A DNA stretch of 6,101 bases from Alphaproteobacteria bacterium (GCA_030425945.1 JAUHZL010000191.1:1-6101); one strand, 5' to 3'. Counted from the first letter of the stretch, positions 1 to 5,865 are shown. Notes: generated by a model from the letters alone, not told the origin. Numbers and translations: made by a program.

Positions 1-120
1 GATGGCTGGGAAACCCTCTCTCAGCCCATCGAGCCCATGCCTCTTGACCTCGCAGCCTGAAACAGCGATCCATCAGATGCTCGGAGTGCGCCGCCCGGGA
101 ATTTCCACAGCATTCGCGAC

Positions 121-462
121 ACGACCGACGTACAGCTACGTGAAGGCAGAAAGGCTATCAGCGATTACAAAAAGGCCCGTGGCGATGTGCGTGGCGTGCT
201 CACTCTGATGGTTTACTACATCCAATGCGGCAACGACTTCACCCTTGATTTTGGCGACGTCGACGAAACCTTCTACAACAGTCTTTGCTCAATGCTGGAT
301 CAGGTGAAGAAACAGCTGATTGCTGGAAACGACCCTGAGCTAGCCGCCGAGTTTATTCCCGTGCTTGAGCACGAATTTCAGCGTATCGATGGGCAAATGG
401 GCTGGGGCTATCCAGACGAATTTGGTGAGCAGGTAGCAGAGCTGCGCCAGCGGTTTGGTTGA
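121..462 (+). pseudogene. 5'-truncated DUF6155-like protein remnant
   Basis: Frame 1 is open from position 61 to the TGA at 460-462. From about 136 it reads like the C-terminal part of a DUF6155-type protein: LREGRKAISDYKKARGD, then YYIQCGNDFT, DFGDVDETFYNSL and GWGYPDEFGEQV. Family resemblance is from memory and has not been searched. The only usable start is GTG at 187, which would give 91 residues. It has no Shine-Dalgarno sequence, and family-like sequence continues about 17 codons upstream of it. No ATG occurs upstream in frame before the TGA at 58-60, so the N-terminal part of a normally longer protein appears to be missing. I infer a remnant cut by recombination near 61-130. A shortened protein made from GTG 187 cannot be excluded. 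Function of the family is unknown to me. Confidence 0.5.
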
Positions 463-491
463 AGCGACGGCTAGAGGTGTTGGTGTTTGCG

Positions 492-511
492 ATAGCTTGT
501 TCTAAAGCTAT
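492..511. repeat. Small inverted repeat, 7-bp arms
   Basis: ATAGCTT at 492-498 pairs perfectly with AAGCTAT at 505-511 around a 6-base loop. It is the first of three hairpins within 85 bases after the DUF6155-like remnant, in an AT-rich non-coding stretch. It has no T tract directly after it, so it is not a convincing terminator. Confidence 0.5.
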
Positions 512-530
512 GTTCTCGCAACTTTTTCAG

Positions 531-554
531 AACACTGTGTTCAGACACAGTGTT
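531..554. repeat. Perfect inverted repeat, 10-bp arms, TCAG loop
   Basis: AACACTGTGT (531-540) and ACACAGTGTT (545-554) are perfect reverse complements separated by the tetranucleotide TCAG. This is the strongest hairpin in the island end. It lies about 70 bases after the remnant's stop codon and about 125 bases before the tRNA fragment. A run of five T (523-527) precedes it on the + strand, but no T tract follows on either strand, so a simple intrinsic terminator is not supported. It could be a protein-binding palindrome or a recombination-associated structure. Confidence 0.65.
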
Positions 555-576
555 GTGGTTTACTGTGGTAAACACA
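554..576. repeat. Inverted repeat, 6-bp arms extended past one bulged base
   Basis: GTTTAC (558-563) pairs with GTAAAC (568-573) around the loop TGTG. If G557 is bulged, three more pairs form between 554-556 and 574-576. It directly abuts the 10-bp inverted repeat, so the two form back-to-back hairpins. No T tract follows. Confidence 0.5.
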
Positions 577-602
577 GCGTTTGTGGCGTCCGCAACGTGT
601 CT

Positions 603-624
603 TGTAGCGCACTCTGTAGCACAC
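603..624. repeat. Direct repeat TGTAGCRCAC x2, possible integrase arm sites
   Basis: TGTAGCGCAC (603-612) and TGTAGCACAC (615-624) are direct copies differing at one base and spaced 12 bases apart. They lie 56-77 bases from the tRNA identity block. Tyrosine recombinases of the lambda/P4 type bind short direct repeats (arm-type sites) at about this distance from the crossover core. That role is inference; the repeat itself is directly visible. Confidence 0.35.
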
Positions 625-679
625 CGCAAAAACAAGCTACTAAGTCATTGTAAACATGCACTTAAATAAGGTGCGATCC

Positions 680-725
680 AATCATAATCCGCGTGTCGGG
701 GGTTCAAGTCCCTCCTCCGCTACCA
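680..725 (+). tRNA. 3' fragment of a CAT-anticodon tRNA (att site, island/chromosome junction)
   Basis: The segment contains everything from the anticodon loop to the 3' end of a tRNA. The anticodon loop ATCATAA (681-687) has CAT at 683-685. The 3' anticodon stem is TCCGC (688-692) and the variable loop is 693-697. The T arm is GGGGG / TTCAAGT / CCCTC (698-714). The acceptor 3' strand is CTCCGCT (715-721), followed by the discriminator A and encoded CCA (723-725). The 5' half is absent: upstream bases 675-679 do not pair with TCCGC apart from A680-T688, and no D arm or matching acceptor strand exists in the preceding 60 bases. It therefore cannot make a tRNA. A CAT anticodon fits elongator Met, or the Ile2 tRNA read after lysidine modification; I favour Met. 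It is best read as the duplicated half of an attachment site. Confidence 0.8.
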
Positions 726-784
726 TCCCCCCTCTCGATCCTGTCCGGCTCCTGCGCCCGACCCCGGGTGCCGATCCGCGCCCC

Positions 785-790
785 GAGGAG
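785..790 (+). promoter_or_regulatory. Shine-Dalgarno of gph
   Basis: GAGGAG lies 8 bases before the ATG at 799 and fixes that start. The 73 bases between the tRNA fragment and the start codon show no convincing -35/-10 pair. Confidence 0.6.
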
Positions 791-798
791 CCCGTGAC

Positions 799-1467
799 AT
801 GACCTCTCCCGCCGCCATTGTCTTCGATCTGGATGGCACGCTGATCGACAGCGCGCCCGATATCCGGGCCATCGCCAACGCGGTTCTGACCGAGGTCGGC
901 GCGGCGCCGATCACGCTGGCCGAGACCCGCAGTTTCGTCGGCAACGGCGCGCCCGCTTTCGTGGCGAAGATGCGCGCGGCCCGGGGGCTGCCGGACGGGT
1001 TGCAGGCCGAGTTGCTGGCCGCCTTCGTCGCTCGCTACGAGACGGCGCATGAGTTGACCGAGGTCTATCCCGGCGTCCGCGCCGCGCTGGCAGGGCTGGC
1101 GGGGCAGGGGCACCGGCTGGGCCTCTGCACCAACAAGCCCGAAGGTCCCGCGCGGAACGTCCTTGCGCATCTCGGCCTCGACACGGCCTTCGCCACGCTC
1201 TGGGGCGGCGACAGCCTGCCGGTGCGCAAGCCGGACCCCGCACCGCTGATGGCAGCCTTCGCGGCGCTCGGGCCGATGCCCCGGATCTATGTCGGCGACA
1301 GCGAGGTGGATGCGGAAACCGCCCTGCGCGCCGAGGTGCCGTTCCTGCTGTTCACCGAGGGGTATCGCAAGACGCCGGTCTCCGGGATCCCGCACGCCGC
1401 CGCCTTCGACGACTTCGCGGCGCTTCCCGCGCTGGTGGCCGAGGTGCTCGCAGGGGGCACAGCCTAG
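799..1467 (+). CDS. gph: Phosphoglycolate phosphatase (HAD superfamily)
   Basis: The 222-residue cytosolic protein should hydrolyse 2-phosphoglycolate to glycolate and phosphate, clearing the by-product of DNA end repair or of Rubisco oxygenation. All four HAD motifs are present. Motif I is DLDGTLIDS (10-18), with D10 as nucleophile and D12 as general acid/base. Motif II is CTNKP (T111). Motif III is the lysine of RKPDP (K144). Motif IV is YVGDSEVDAET (164-174), with D167 and D171 for magnesium. The cap between about 20 and 90 holds SFVGNGAP, typical of Gph/CbbZ proteins, and the length is usual. The ATG has a good Shine-Dalgarno. Broad HAD substrate range means another small phosphate ester is possible. 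It stands directly downstream of the tRNA fragment, so island insertion has replaced its native upstream DNA. It ends tail to tail with the acyltransferase gene, the stop codons sharing CTAG. Confidence 0.88.
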   Translation: MTSPAAIVFDLDGTLIDSAPDIRAIANAVLTEVGAAPITLAETRSFVGNGAPAFVAKMRAARGLPDGLQAELLAAFVARYETAHELTEVYPGVRAALAGLAGQGHRLGLCTNKPEGPARNVLAHLGLDTAFATLWGGDSLPVRKPDPAPLMAAFAALGPMPRIYVGDSEVDAETALRAEVPFLLFTEGYRKTPVSGIPHAAAFDDFAALPALVAEVLAGGTA

Positions 1468-2546
1468 CGCGAGTCGCCGCCGGGGTGTTCGACGTCGGCG
1501 AGGCGTCGCCGCAACCGGCGCATGACCGGCACTTCCACCCAGACATGCAGCGCCACCGACAGCGCGAGGATGCCGGCCTGAACCCCCAGCATCGCCGCGA
1601 TGGCCGGACCCGGCGCGCCGAGGCCGAGGCCGGTCAGCAGCGCGATTCCGAAGCTCTGGTGCAGCAGGTAGTACAGGTAACTCGCCTGCCCGATCAGCGC
1701 GACCGGTTGCGCTGCCAGAACCGGCAGCCAGCGCGGCATCAGCGTGGCGGTCGCGGCCAGCGCGAAGAGCAGCGGGATCAGCAGGATCTCGGCGGTGGGC
1801 GCAGCTTCAAGAGCCGCGATCCCGGTGGCCCAGCCCGCCGACGCGACCAGCAGCAGCGCCGCGGGCCAGCCGCCGCCCCGCGCCAGCACGGCCAGCGCGA
1901 TCCCCCCGGTGAAGAACGGCTGATACCGGGCGAAGAGCAGCCGCGACACCGCGTCCGCGCCGCCGACCCCCGAGTGGGCCACAAGCAGCACGGCGGCGGA
2001 GGCCAGCGCGAACAGGGTCCATGCCGCCACGAAGCGCCCGCGCGTCGCGAAATGGAAGAGCGCCGCCAGCGCGTAGAACCGGACCTCGGTCCACAGCGAC
2101 CAGTAGGCCCCGTCGAGCCATTGCCAGTCGCCCTCGTTCAGCAGCCGCCCGACATAGGCGGGGGGAAAGAACACTAGGCTGATCAGCGTTTCGGCCCCGC
2201 TGCGGCGCAGGCTGTCCGGCCCGAAGGCGGTGACCGCGCCCCAGGTCAGGATCCCGGCGATCAGCAGGCCCGGCCAGAGCCGGATCAGCCGACGCAGCGC
2301 GAAGCTGCCGACGCCGGGCGCGCGGTCGAGGCTCAGTGTGATCACGAAGCCCGACAGGATGAAGAAGAGATGAACGCCCAGATGTCCCTGTGCCGCGAAG
2401 GGCAGCCACGCCAGCGCATCGCCATATGGCAAGAGGGCGTCACCGCGCCCGGTCGGCGTCCAGAACCACGCATAGTGGTAGACGGCCACCATCAGGATGG
2501 CCACGGTCCTGAGCCCGTCGAGGCTCGCCTGTCGTTCCTGCGTCAG
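1464..2546 (-). CDS. Acyltransferase 3 family membrane protein
   Basis: About 360 residues, hydrophobic, with roughly ten membrane segments. It belongs to the acyltransferase-3 family, which moves acyl groups onto sugars or other envelope molecules across the inner membrane. Numbered from the proposed start, the landmarks are SLDGLR and the helix carrying the conserved YHY histidine (H24), GVHLFFILSGFVIT (57-70), FALRRLIRLWP (82-92), and YWSLWTEVRFY (148-158) with E154, the counterpart of the usual WSLSVEEQFY. The acceptor cannot be told. No ATG, GTG or TTG fits the N terminus. CTG at 2546 is chosen because GGAGG (2561-2557) precedes it at about 10 bases and because the conserved SLDGLR begins 7 codons later. 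The frame stays open far upstream only as a shadow of allA. It follows allA after 77 bases on the same strand, so it may be the last gene of the purine operon, though no purine link is known for this family. Confidence 0.8.
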   Translation of the reverse strand: MTQERQASLDGLRTVAILMVAVYHYAWFWTPTGRGDALLPYGDALAWLPFAAQGHLGVHLFFILSGFVITLSLDRAPGVGSFALRRLIRLWPGLLIAGILTWGAVTAFGPDSLRRSGAETLISLVFFPPAYVGRLLNEGDWQWLDGAYWSLWTEVRFYALAALFHFATRGRFVAAWTLFALASAAVLLVAHSGVGGADAVSRLLFARYQPFFTGGIALAVLARGGGWPAALLLVASAGWATGIAALEAAPTAEILLIPLLFALAATATLMPRWLPVLAAQPVALIGQASYLYYLLHQSFGIALLTGLGLGAPGPAIAAMLGVQAGILALSVALHVWVEVPVMRRLRRRLADVEHPGGDSR

Positions 2547-2623
2547 CGGCCCGGCCCCTCCGGTCTGGGATCGCCCTCTCCCGTCCGCAGGTCTAGGTCG
2601 GGGGCGGGCCTGCGTCCACTCCC

Positions 2624-3115
2624 TCAGTCCACGACCGTCCAGGGGGCGGCGAACCAGTGTTCCTCGAGATTGGGCGTGGTCCCGATCCGGTCCACGACTG
2701 CGAACAGGCCCGGAGCCGACAGCGGCGTCAGCACCCCGTGCCAGGTGCCCCGGTGGTAATTCACGCCCTGCCCGGGGGCGGTCAGGAAGGCGCGCGGCGT
2801 GCCCGGGAGCCCGCCTGCATCCGGCGCGACGATCACCAGGAACGGGGCCGCGGTCATCGGCAGGAAGGCCTGGCTGCCCTCGGGATGCCGCTCGACCATG
2901 TCCAGCGTGTAGGGCAGCGCGCGCGGGACCGCGTCGAACAGGCTGATCCCCGCCCGCCCGCCGGTCCCGAAGTCGAGCCGCGCGCGGTCGTGGTAGCGTC
3001 CGCACAGGTCCTGGTTGATCAGCCGGTCGGGGGCGCCTTTCACCTCGAGCACGTCGCCGAAGGGCGCGAAGGCCTCGGCGGTCAGCGGCTCGGTGCGGAT
3101 CGTCCGGTCGCTCAT
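2624..3115 (-). CDS. allA: Ureidoglycolate lyase
   Basis: A 163-residue soluble cupin-like enzyme that splits (S)-ureidoglycolate into glyoxylate and urea, the last step of allantoin breakdown. The length matches the family (about 160-170). Recognisable features are the N-terminal PLTAEAFAPFGDVLE (10-24), DMVERHPEGSQAFLP (72-86), the signature close to MERHPxGSQxF, and GVNYHRGTWHGVLTPL (117-132) with H121 and H126, which belong to the conserved active-site region. The ATG overlaps the allE stop as ATGA (3115-3112), and there is no clear Shine-Dalgarno, so translation probably depends on ribosomes finishing allE. This choice gives the family's normal N terminus; the open frame further upstream is a shadow of allE. 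The urea produced implies a urease or urea carboxylase elsewhere. Confidence 0.92.
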   Translation of the reverse strand: MSDRTIRTEPLTAEAFAPFGDVLEVKGAPDRLINQDLCGRYHDRARLDFGTGGRAGISLFDAVPRALPYTLDMVERHPEGSQAFLPMTAAPFLVIVAPDAGGLPGTPRAFLTAPGQGVNYHRGTWHGVLTPLSAPGLFAVVDRIGTTPNLEEHWFAAPWTVVD

Positions 3116-3954
3116 GTCAGGGGCGCCAGGCTCGGATGCCGGTTGACGTCCTTGTAGAGCAGATAGCGGAACGGCACCTCGCCGGTGGCGATGCAGGCCT
3201 GCGGGCAGAAGGCGCGCAGCCACATGAAGTCGCCCGGCCCGACATGGACCCAGTCCCGGTTCAGCAGGTATTTCCCGGTGCCCTGCAGCACGTAGAGCCC
3301 GTGCTCCATGACATGGGTCTCGGCGAAGGGAATCCGGCCGCCGGGCAGGAAGTTCACGATGTTGACGTGGAAGTCGTAGCGGAAGTCGAGCGGGTCGATG
3401 AACCGCTGGGTCATCCAGGTCTCGCCCGCGTTCGGCATCGGCACCGCCGCCACCTGCGTTTCGTGCGTCACGATGGGGTCGGGCGCGGGCAGGCCCCTGA
3501 CCGGCTGGAAGCGCTTGCGGATCCAGTGGAACCGCGCCAGCCCGTCGCCGGTGTTCCAGATCGACCACGGCGCGGAGGCCGGCAGGAACGCAAAGCTGCC
3601 CGCCACGAGGTCATGCCGGTCGGCCCCGATGGTCAGTTGCAGGGTGCCCTCGGCCACGAAGAGCGCCGCCTGCGCGTCGGGGTCGGGCTCGGGCTCGGCG
3701 CTGCCGCCGCCCGGGGTCAGCTCGGCCGCGTATTGCGCAAAGGTCTCGGCGAAGCCGGTCATCGGTCGCGCCAGCACCCACAGCCGGTGCCCCTGCCAGT
3801 TCGGCAGGAAGCTCGTGACGATGTCGCGCATCGTGTCGGCGGGGATCAGGGCATAGGCCTCGGTGAAGATGGCGCTGCCCAGCGGATCGGCGTCCGGGTC
3901 GGGCAGGCCACCGGGCGGAAAGGCATAAGGCACGCGCGGCGTATCGGCGATCAT
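3112..3954 (-). CDS. allE: (S)-ureidoglycine aminohydrolase, bicupin
   Basis: This 280-residue protein hydrolyses (S)-ureidoglycine to (S)-ureidoglycolate and ammonia. It has two cupin halves, about 45-155 and 185-275. The C-terminal half carries the manganese ligands in the pattern known from plant and E. coli enzymes: E212, H214 and H218 in ETHVMEHGLY, and Q252 in FCPQAC, 40 residues after the first ligand as in the plant enzyme. WLRAFCPQAC and YLLYKDVNRH near the end are near-identical to what I recall of AllE (YlbA). An acidic low-complexity insert (SAEPEPDPDAQ, 85-95) lies in the N-terminal cupin. The ATG overlaps the puuE-uraD stop as ATGA (3954-3951) with only a weak Shine-Dalgarno, which suggests translational coupling. 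Its substrate would come from an allantoate amidohydrolase that is not in this window. Confidence 0.93.
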   Translation of the reverse strand: MIADTPRVPYAFPPGGLPDPDADPLGSAIFTEAYALIPADTMRDIVTSFLPNWQGHRLWVLARPMTGFAETFAQYAAELTPGGGSAEPEPDPDAQAALFVAEGTLQLTIGADRHDLVAGSFAFLPASAPWSIWNTGDGLARFHWIRKRFQPVRGLPAPDPIVTHETQVAAVPMPNAGETWMTQRFIDPLDFRYDFHVNIVNFLPGGRIPFAETHVMEHGLYVLQGTGKYLLNRDWVHVGPGDFMWLRAFCPQACIATGEVPFRYLLYKDVNRHPSLAPLT

Positions 3955-5390
3955 GGCAACAAGGCTTTCAGCCGGTGCAGGGCGATCCGTTCGACCTGGC
4001 GGCAGGCTTCGTGAAACTCCGTTTCGCTGTCATTGTCCAGCCGCCGCTCGAACGCCGCGAGGATGCCCGCCTTGTCGTGGTCCCGTACCGCGATGATGAA
4101 AGGGAACCCGTGCTTGGCGGTGTAGGCGGTGTTCAGCTCGGTGAAGCGTGTGCGTTCCGCGTCGGTCAGCGCGTCGAGACCGGCACTCGCCTGTTCCGCC
4201 GTCGACTCGGCGGTCAGGCGCTTCGCGGCGGCCAGCTTTCCGGCAAGGTCCGGGTGGGCCGTCAGCACCTTCATCCGGGCCTCGCGCGAGGCGGCCCGGA
4301 ACCGGCGGCACAGCGCCCCGTGCAGCCCGACCGCACTGTCATGCGCCGGGCCGAGCTCGCCCTCCCAGGCCTGTTCCGCGATCCAGGGCGAGTGCTCGAA
4401 GATGCTGCCGAAGCGCGCGACGAAATCGGCGCCGTCCATCAGGCTCGGGCGCAGGGCAGGGCGCTGCGGCGGGTGGGTCCGCGCCCAGTGCTCGGCGATG
4501 TCGATGCGGCGGGCGAACCAGACGCCCGCATGCCCGGCGGCGTAGTCGAGGAACCGCTTCAGCGCCATGATCCGCCCCGGTCGCCCGATCAGGCGGCAAT
4601 GCAGGCCGATCGACAGCATCTTCGGCGCGCCCGCCTCGCCCTCGGCATAGAGCGCGTCGAAGCTGTCCTTCAGGTAGCTCTCGAACTGCGCGCCGGCGTT
4701 GAAGCCCTGCGGCGTGGCGAAGCGCATGTCGTTGGCGTCCAGCGTGTAGGGCAGGATCAGCTGCTCGCGCCCCGCCACCTCGACCCAGTAGGGCAGGTCG
4801 TCGGCATAGGTGTCCGAGATATAGGCGAAGGCGCCGGTCTCGGCGACGAGGCGCACCGTGTTCACCGAGCATCGCCCCGTGTACCAGCCGCGCGGCGCCT
4901 CGCCGGTCACCGCCGTGTGCAGGGCGATGGCCTCGGCGATCTGGGCGCGCTCCTCGGCCTCGGGCATGTCCTTGTGCTCGACCCATTTCAGGCCGTGGCT
5001 GGCAATCTCCCAGCCCGCATCCTGCATCGCCGCGACCTGTTCCGGGCTGCGCGCCAGTGCGGTCGCGACGCCGTAGACGGTCACCGGGATGTCCATGCCG
5101 GTGAACAGCCGGTGCAGACGCCAGAACCCGGCCCGCGCCCCGTACTCGTAGATCGATTCCATGTTCCAGTGCCGCTGACCGGGCCAGGGCGCGGCGCCGA
5201 CGATCTCGGACAGGAAGGCTTCCGAGGCCGCATCGCCGTGCAGGATGCAGTTCTCGCCGCCCTCCTCGTAGTTCAGCACGATCTGCACCGCGATCTTCGC
5301 GCCGCCGGGCCAGGCCGCGTCGGGGGGCTCGGCCCCATGGCCGCGCATGTCGCGGGGATAGCGAACCGGCGTGGATTCGGGCTTGCTCAC
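3951..5390 (-). CDS. puuE: Bifunctional allantoinase PuuE / OHCU decarboxylase UraD fusion
   Basis: A 479-residue two-domain protein. Residues 1-310 are a PuuE-type allantoinase (polysaccharide-deacetylase fold, unlike the metal amidohydrolase AllB): RYPRDMRGHG (10-19), NYEEGGENCILHGD (40-53), ASHGLKW (130-136), LPYTLDANDMRF (213-224) and LHCRLIGRPGRI (263-274). It opens allantoin to allantoate. Residues about 316-479 are UraD, which decarboxylates 2-oxo-4-hydroxy-4-carboxy-5-ureidoimidazoline to S-allantoin: FEHSPWIAEQAW (331-342), AHPDLAGK with H379, STAEQASAGL with E399 and Q400, and HGFPFIIAVRDHDK (427-440). The H379-E399 spacing of 20 equals that of the catalytic pair in the animal enzyme. 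The GTG at 5390 is chosen because AGGTG precedes it and the usual RYPRD N terminus needs a start upstream of ATG 5348. The domains catalyse consecutive steps but stand in reverse order. This is the first gene of the minus-strand operon. Confidence 0.92.
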   Translation of the reverse strand: MSKPESTPVRYPRDMRGHGAEPPDAAWPGGAKIAVQIVLNYEEGGENCILHGDAASEAFLSEIVGAAPWPGQRHWNMESIYEYGARAGFWRLHRLFTGMDIPVTVYGVATALARSPEQVAAMQDAGWEIASHGLKWVEHKDMPEAEERAQIAEAIALHTAVTGEAPRGWYTGRCSVNTVRLVAETGAFAYISDTYADDLPYWVEVAGREQLILPYTLDANDMRFATPQGFNAGAQFESYLKDSFDALYAEGEAGAPKMLSIGLHCRLIGRPGRIMALKRFLDYAAGHAGVWFARRIDIAEHWARTHPPQRPALRPSLMDGADFVARFGSIFEHSPWIAEQAWEGELGPAHDSAVGLHGALCRRFRAASREARMKVLTAHPDLAGKLAAAKRLTAESTAEQASAGLDALTDAERTRFTELNTAYTAKHGFPFIIAVRDHDKAGILAAFERRLDNDSETEFHEACRQVERIALHRLKALLP

Positions 5391-5500
5391 GGGGGCACCT
5401 GCTGAAACATCTGGATCGACGGCATATTGCCCCGGCGGGGCGGCGGCGGCAATCGCAGGCCGCACCCCGACGGACCACCGCGTGACACGAGGCAGCCCCG
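5391..5500. promoter_or_regulatory. Divergent control region between puuE-uraD and uraH
   Basis: These 110 bases separate two divergent start codons (GTG 5390 on minus, ATG 5501 on plus), so promoters for both purine operons should lie here. Two nested dyads are visible. One is ATTGCC (5426-5431) with GGCAAT (5448-5453), 16 bases apart. The other is GCCCCG-G-CGGGGC (5429-5441). Either could be an operator for one regulator controlling both sides. A weak minus-strand -10 candidate, CAATAT (5429-5424), overlaps the left arm, but its -35 spacing (19) is poor. GAGG at 5489-5492 serves as the Shine-Dalgarno of uraH. No regulator gene is present in the window. Confidence 0.5.
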
Positions 5501-5863
5501 ATGAGCGACACGACAGGATTCCTGACCACCCATGTGCTGGACACCGCGCGCGGCTGCCCGGCCGAGGGGCTGCGCATCGTGCTCTGGCGCCTCGACGGGG
5601 CCGCGCCCGAGAAGCTGGCCGAGACGGTGACCAATGCCGACGGCCGCACCGACGGCCCCATCCTGCCCCGCGAGCGCTTCGCCCCCGGCACCTATGAACT
5701 GGTGTTCCACGCGGGCGACTACCTGCGCGCCACCGGGCAGGCGGGCGCCGAGCCGCTGTTCCTCGACGAGGTGCCGATCCGCTTCGGGATGGCGGTCGAT
5801 GACCACTACCACGTGCCGCTCCTGCTTTCGCCCTACGGCTTTTCGACCTATCGCGGCAGCTGA
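5501..5863 (+). CDS. uraH: 5-hydroxyisourate hydrolase (transthyretin-like protein)
   Basis: A 120-residue transthyretin-related enzyme that hydrolyses 5-hydroxyisourate, the product of urate oxidation, to OHCU, which then goes to the UraD domain encoded across the divergent promoter. The length is typical. The N-terminal motif FLTTHVLD carries the catalytic H11, TNADGRTDGP carries R49, and the C-terminal HYHVPLLLSPYGFSTYRGS contains H104 and ends with the diagnostic YRGS tetrapeptide (117-120) that separates the hydrolase from transthyretin. There is no signal peptide, so it is cytosolic. The start follows CGAGG with 8 bases of spacing. It is the first gene of the plus-strand unit, followed 110 bases later by puuD, which supplies its substrate. 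Confidence 0.95.
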   Translation: MSDTTGFLTTHVLDTARGCPAEGLRIVLWRLDGAAPEKLAETVTNADGRTDGPILPRERFAPGTYELVFHAGDYLRATGQAGAEPLFLDEVPIRFGMAVDDHYHVPLLLSPYGFSTYRGS

Positions 5864-5865
5864 CC

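Larger units (their letters stand above)
1..679. mobile_element. Distal end of a genomic island integrated at a tRNA gene (boundary only)
   Basis: This stretch has clearly lower G+C than everything to its right and becomes AT-rich between about 460 and 679. It carries a broken gene and a run of small hairpins, and stops exactly where a partial tRNA (3' half only) begins at about 680. Tyrosine-recombinase islands commonly insert into tRNA genes and leave a duplicated 3' tRNA segment at the far end, with the intact tRNA and usually the integrase at the other end. Here the intact tRNA would lie to the left, outside the window. No integrase, transposase or terminal repeat of an insertion sequence is visible. 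I recognise nothing coding in positions 1-120. The island call rests on composition plus the tRNA fragment. Confidence 0.6.

Noticed and set aside
2..208. 68-codon open frame at the left edge, + strand
   Set aside because: It overlaps the DUF6155-like frame out of phase and shows no motif. It could belong to another fragment, but nothing supports it. A minus-strand frame open to the left edge (from about 150 down) was also read without recognisable homology.
459..653. 64-codon open frame after the DUF6155-like remnant
   Set aside because: It overlaps the hairpin cluster and direct repeats, has no Shine-Dalgarno and shows no protein-like pattern that I recognise.
682..1395. 237-codon open frame on the minus strand
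   Set aside because: It is antisense to gph, which carries all four HAD motifs, and it would also run through the tRNA fragment.
2586..2614. CGCAGG / CCTGCG inverted repeat between allA and the acyltransferase gene
   Set aside because: The arms are only 6 bp with a 17-base loop and no T tract, which is expected by chance in such GC-rich DNA. It is not claimed as a terminator.
2547..3005. Upstream extension of the acyltransferase frame to an ATG at 3005
   Set aside because: The extension overlaps allA in another frame and reads as arginine/proline-rich text with no homology signal. The family starts near SLDGLR.
3136..4014. 292-codon open frame on the + strand
   Set aside because: It is antisense to allE, whose metal ligands and conserved C terminus are certain. 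No domain is recognisable in the opposite frame.
3975..5405. 476-codon open frame on the + strand
   Set aside because: It lies antisense to the puuE-uraD gene, which shows clear family motifs in both domains. The frame has arginine/glycine-rich composition with no recognisable motif, and is a by-product of high G+C.
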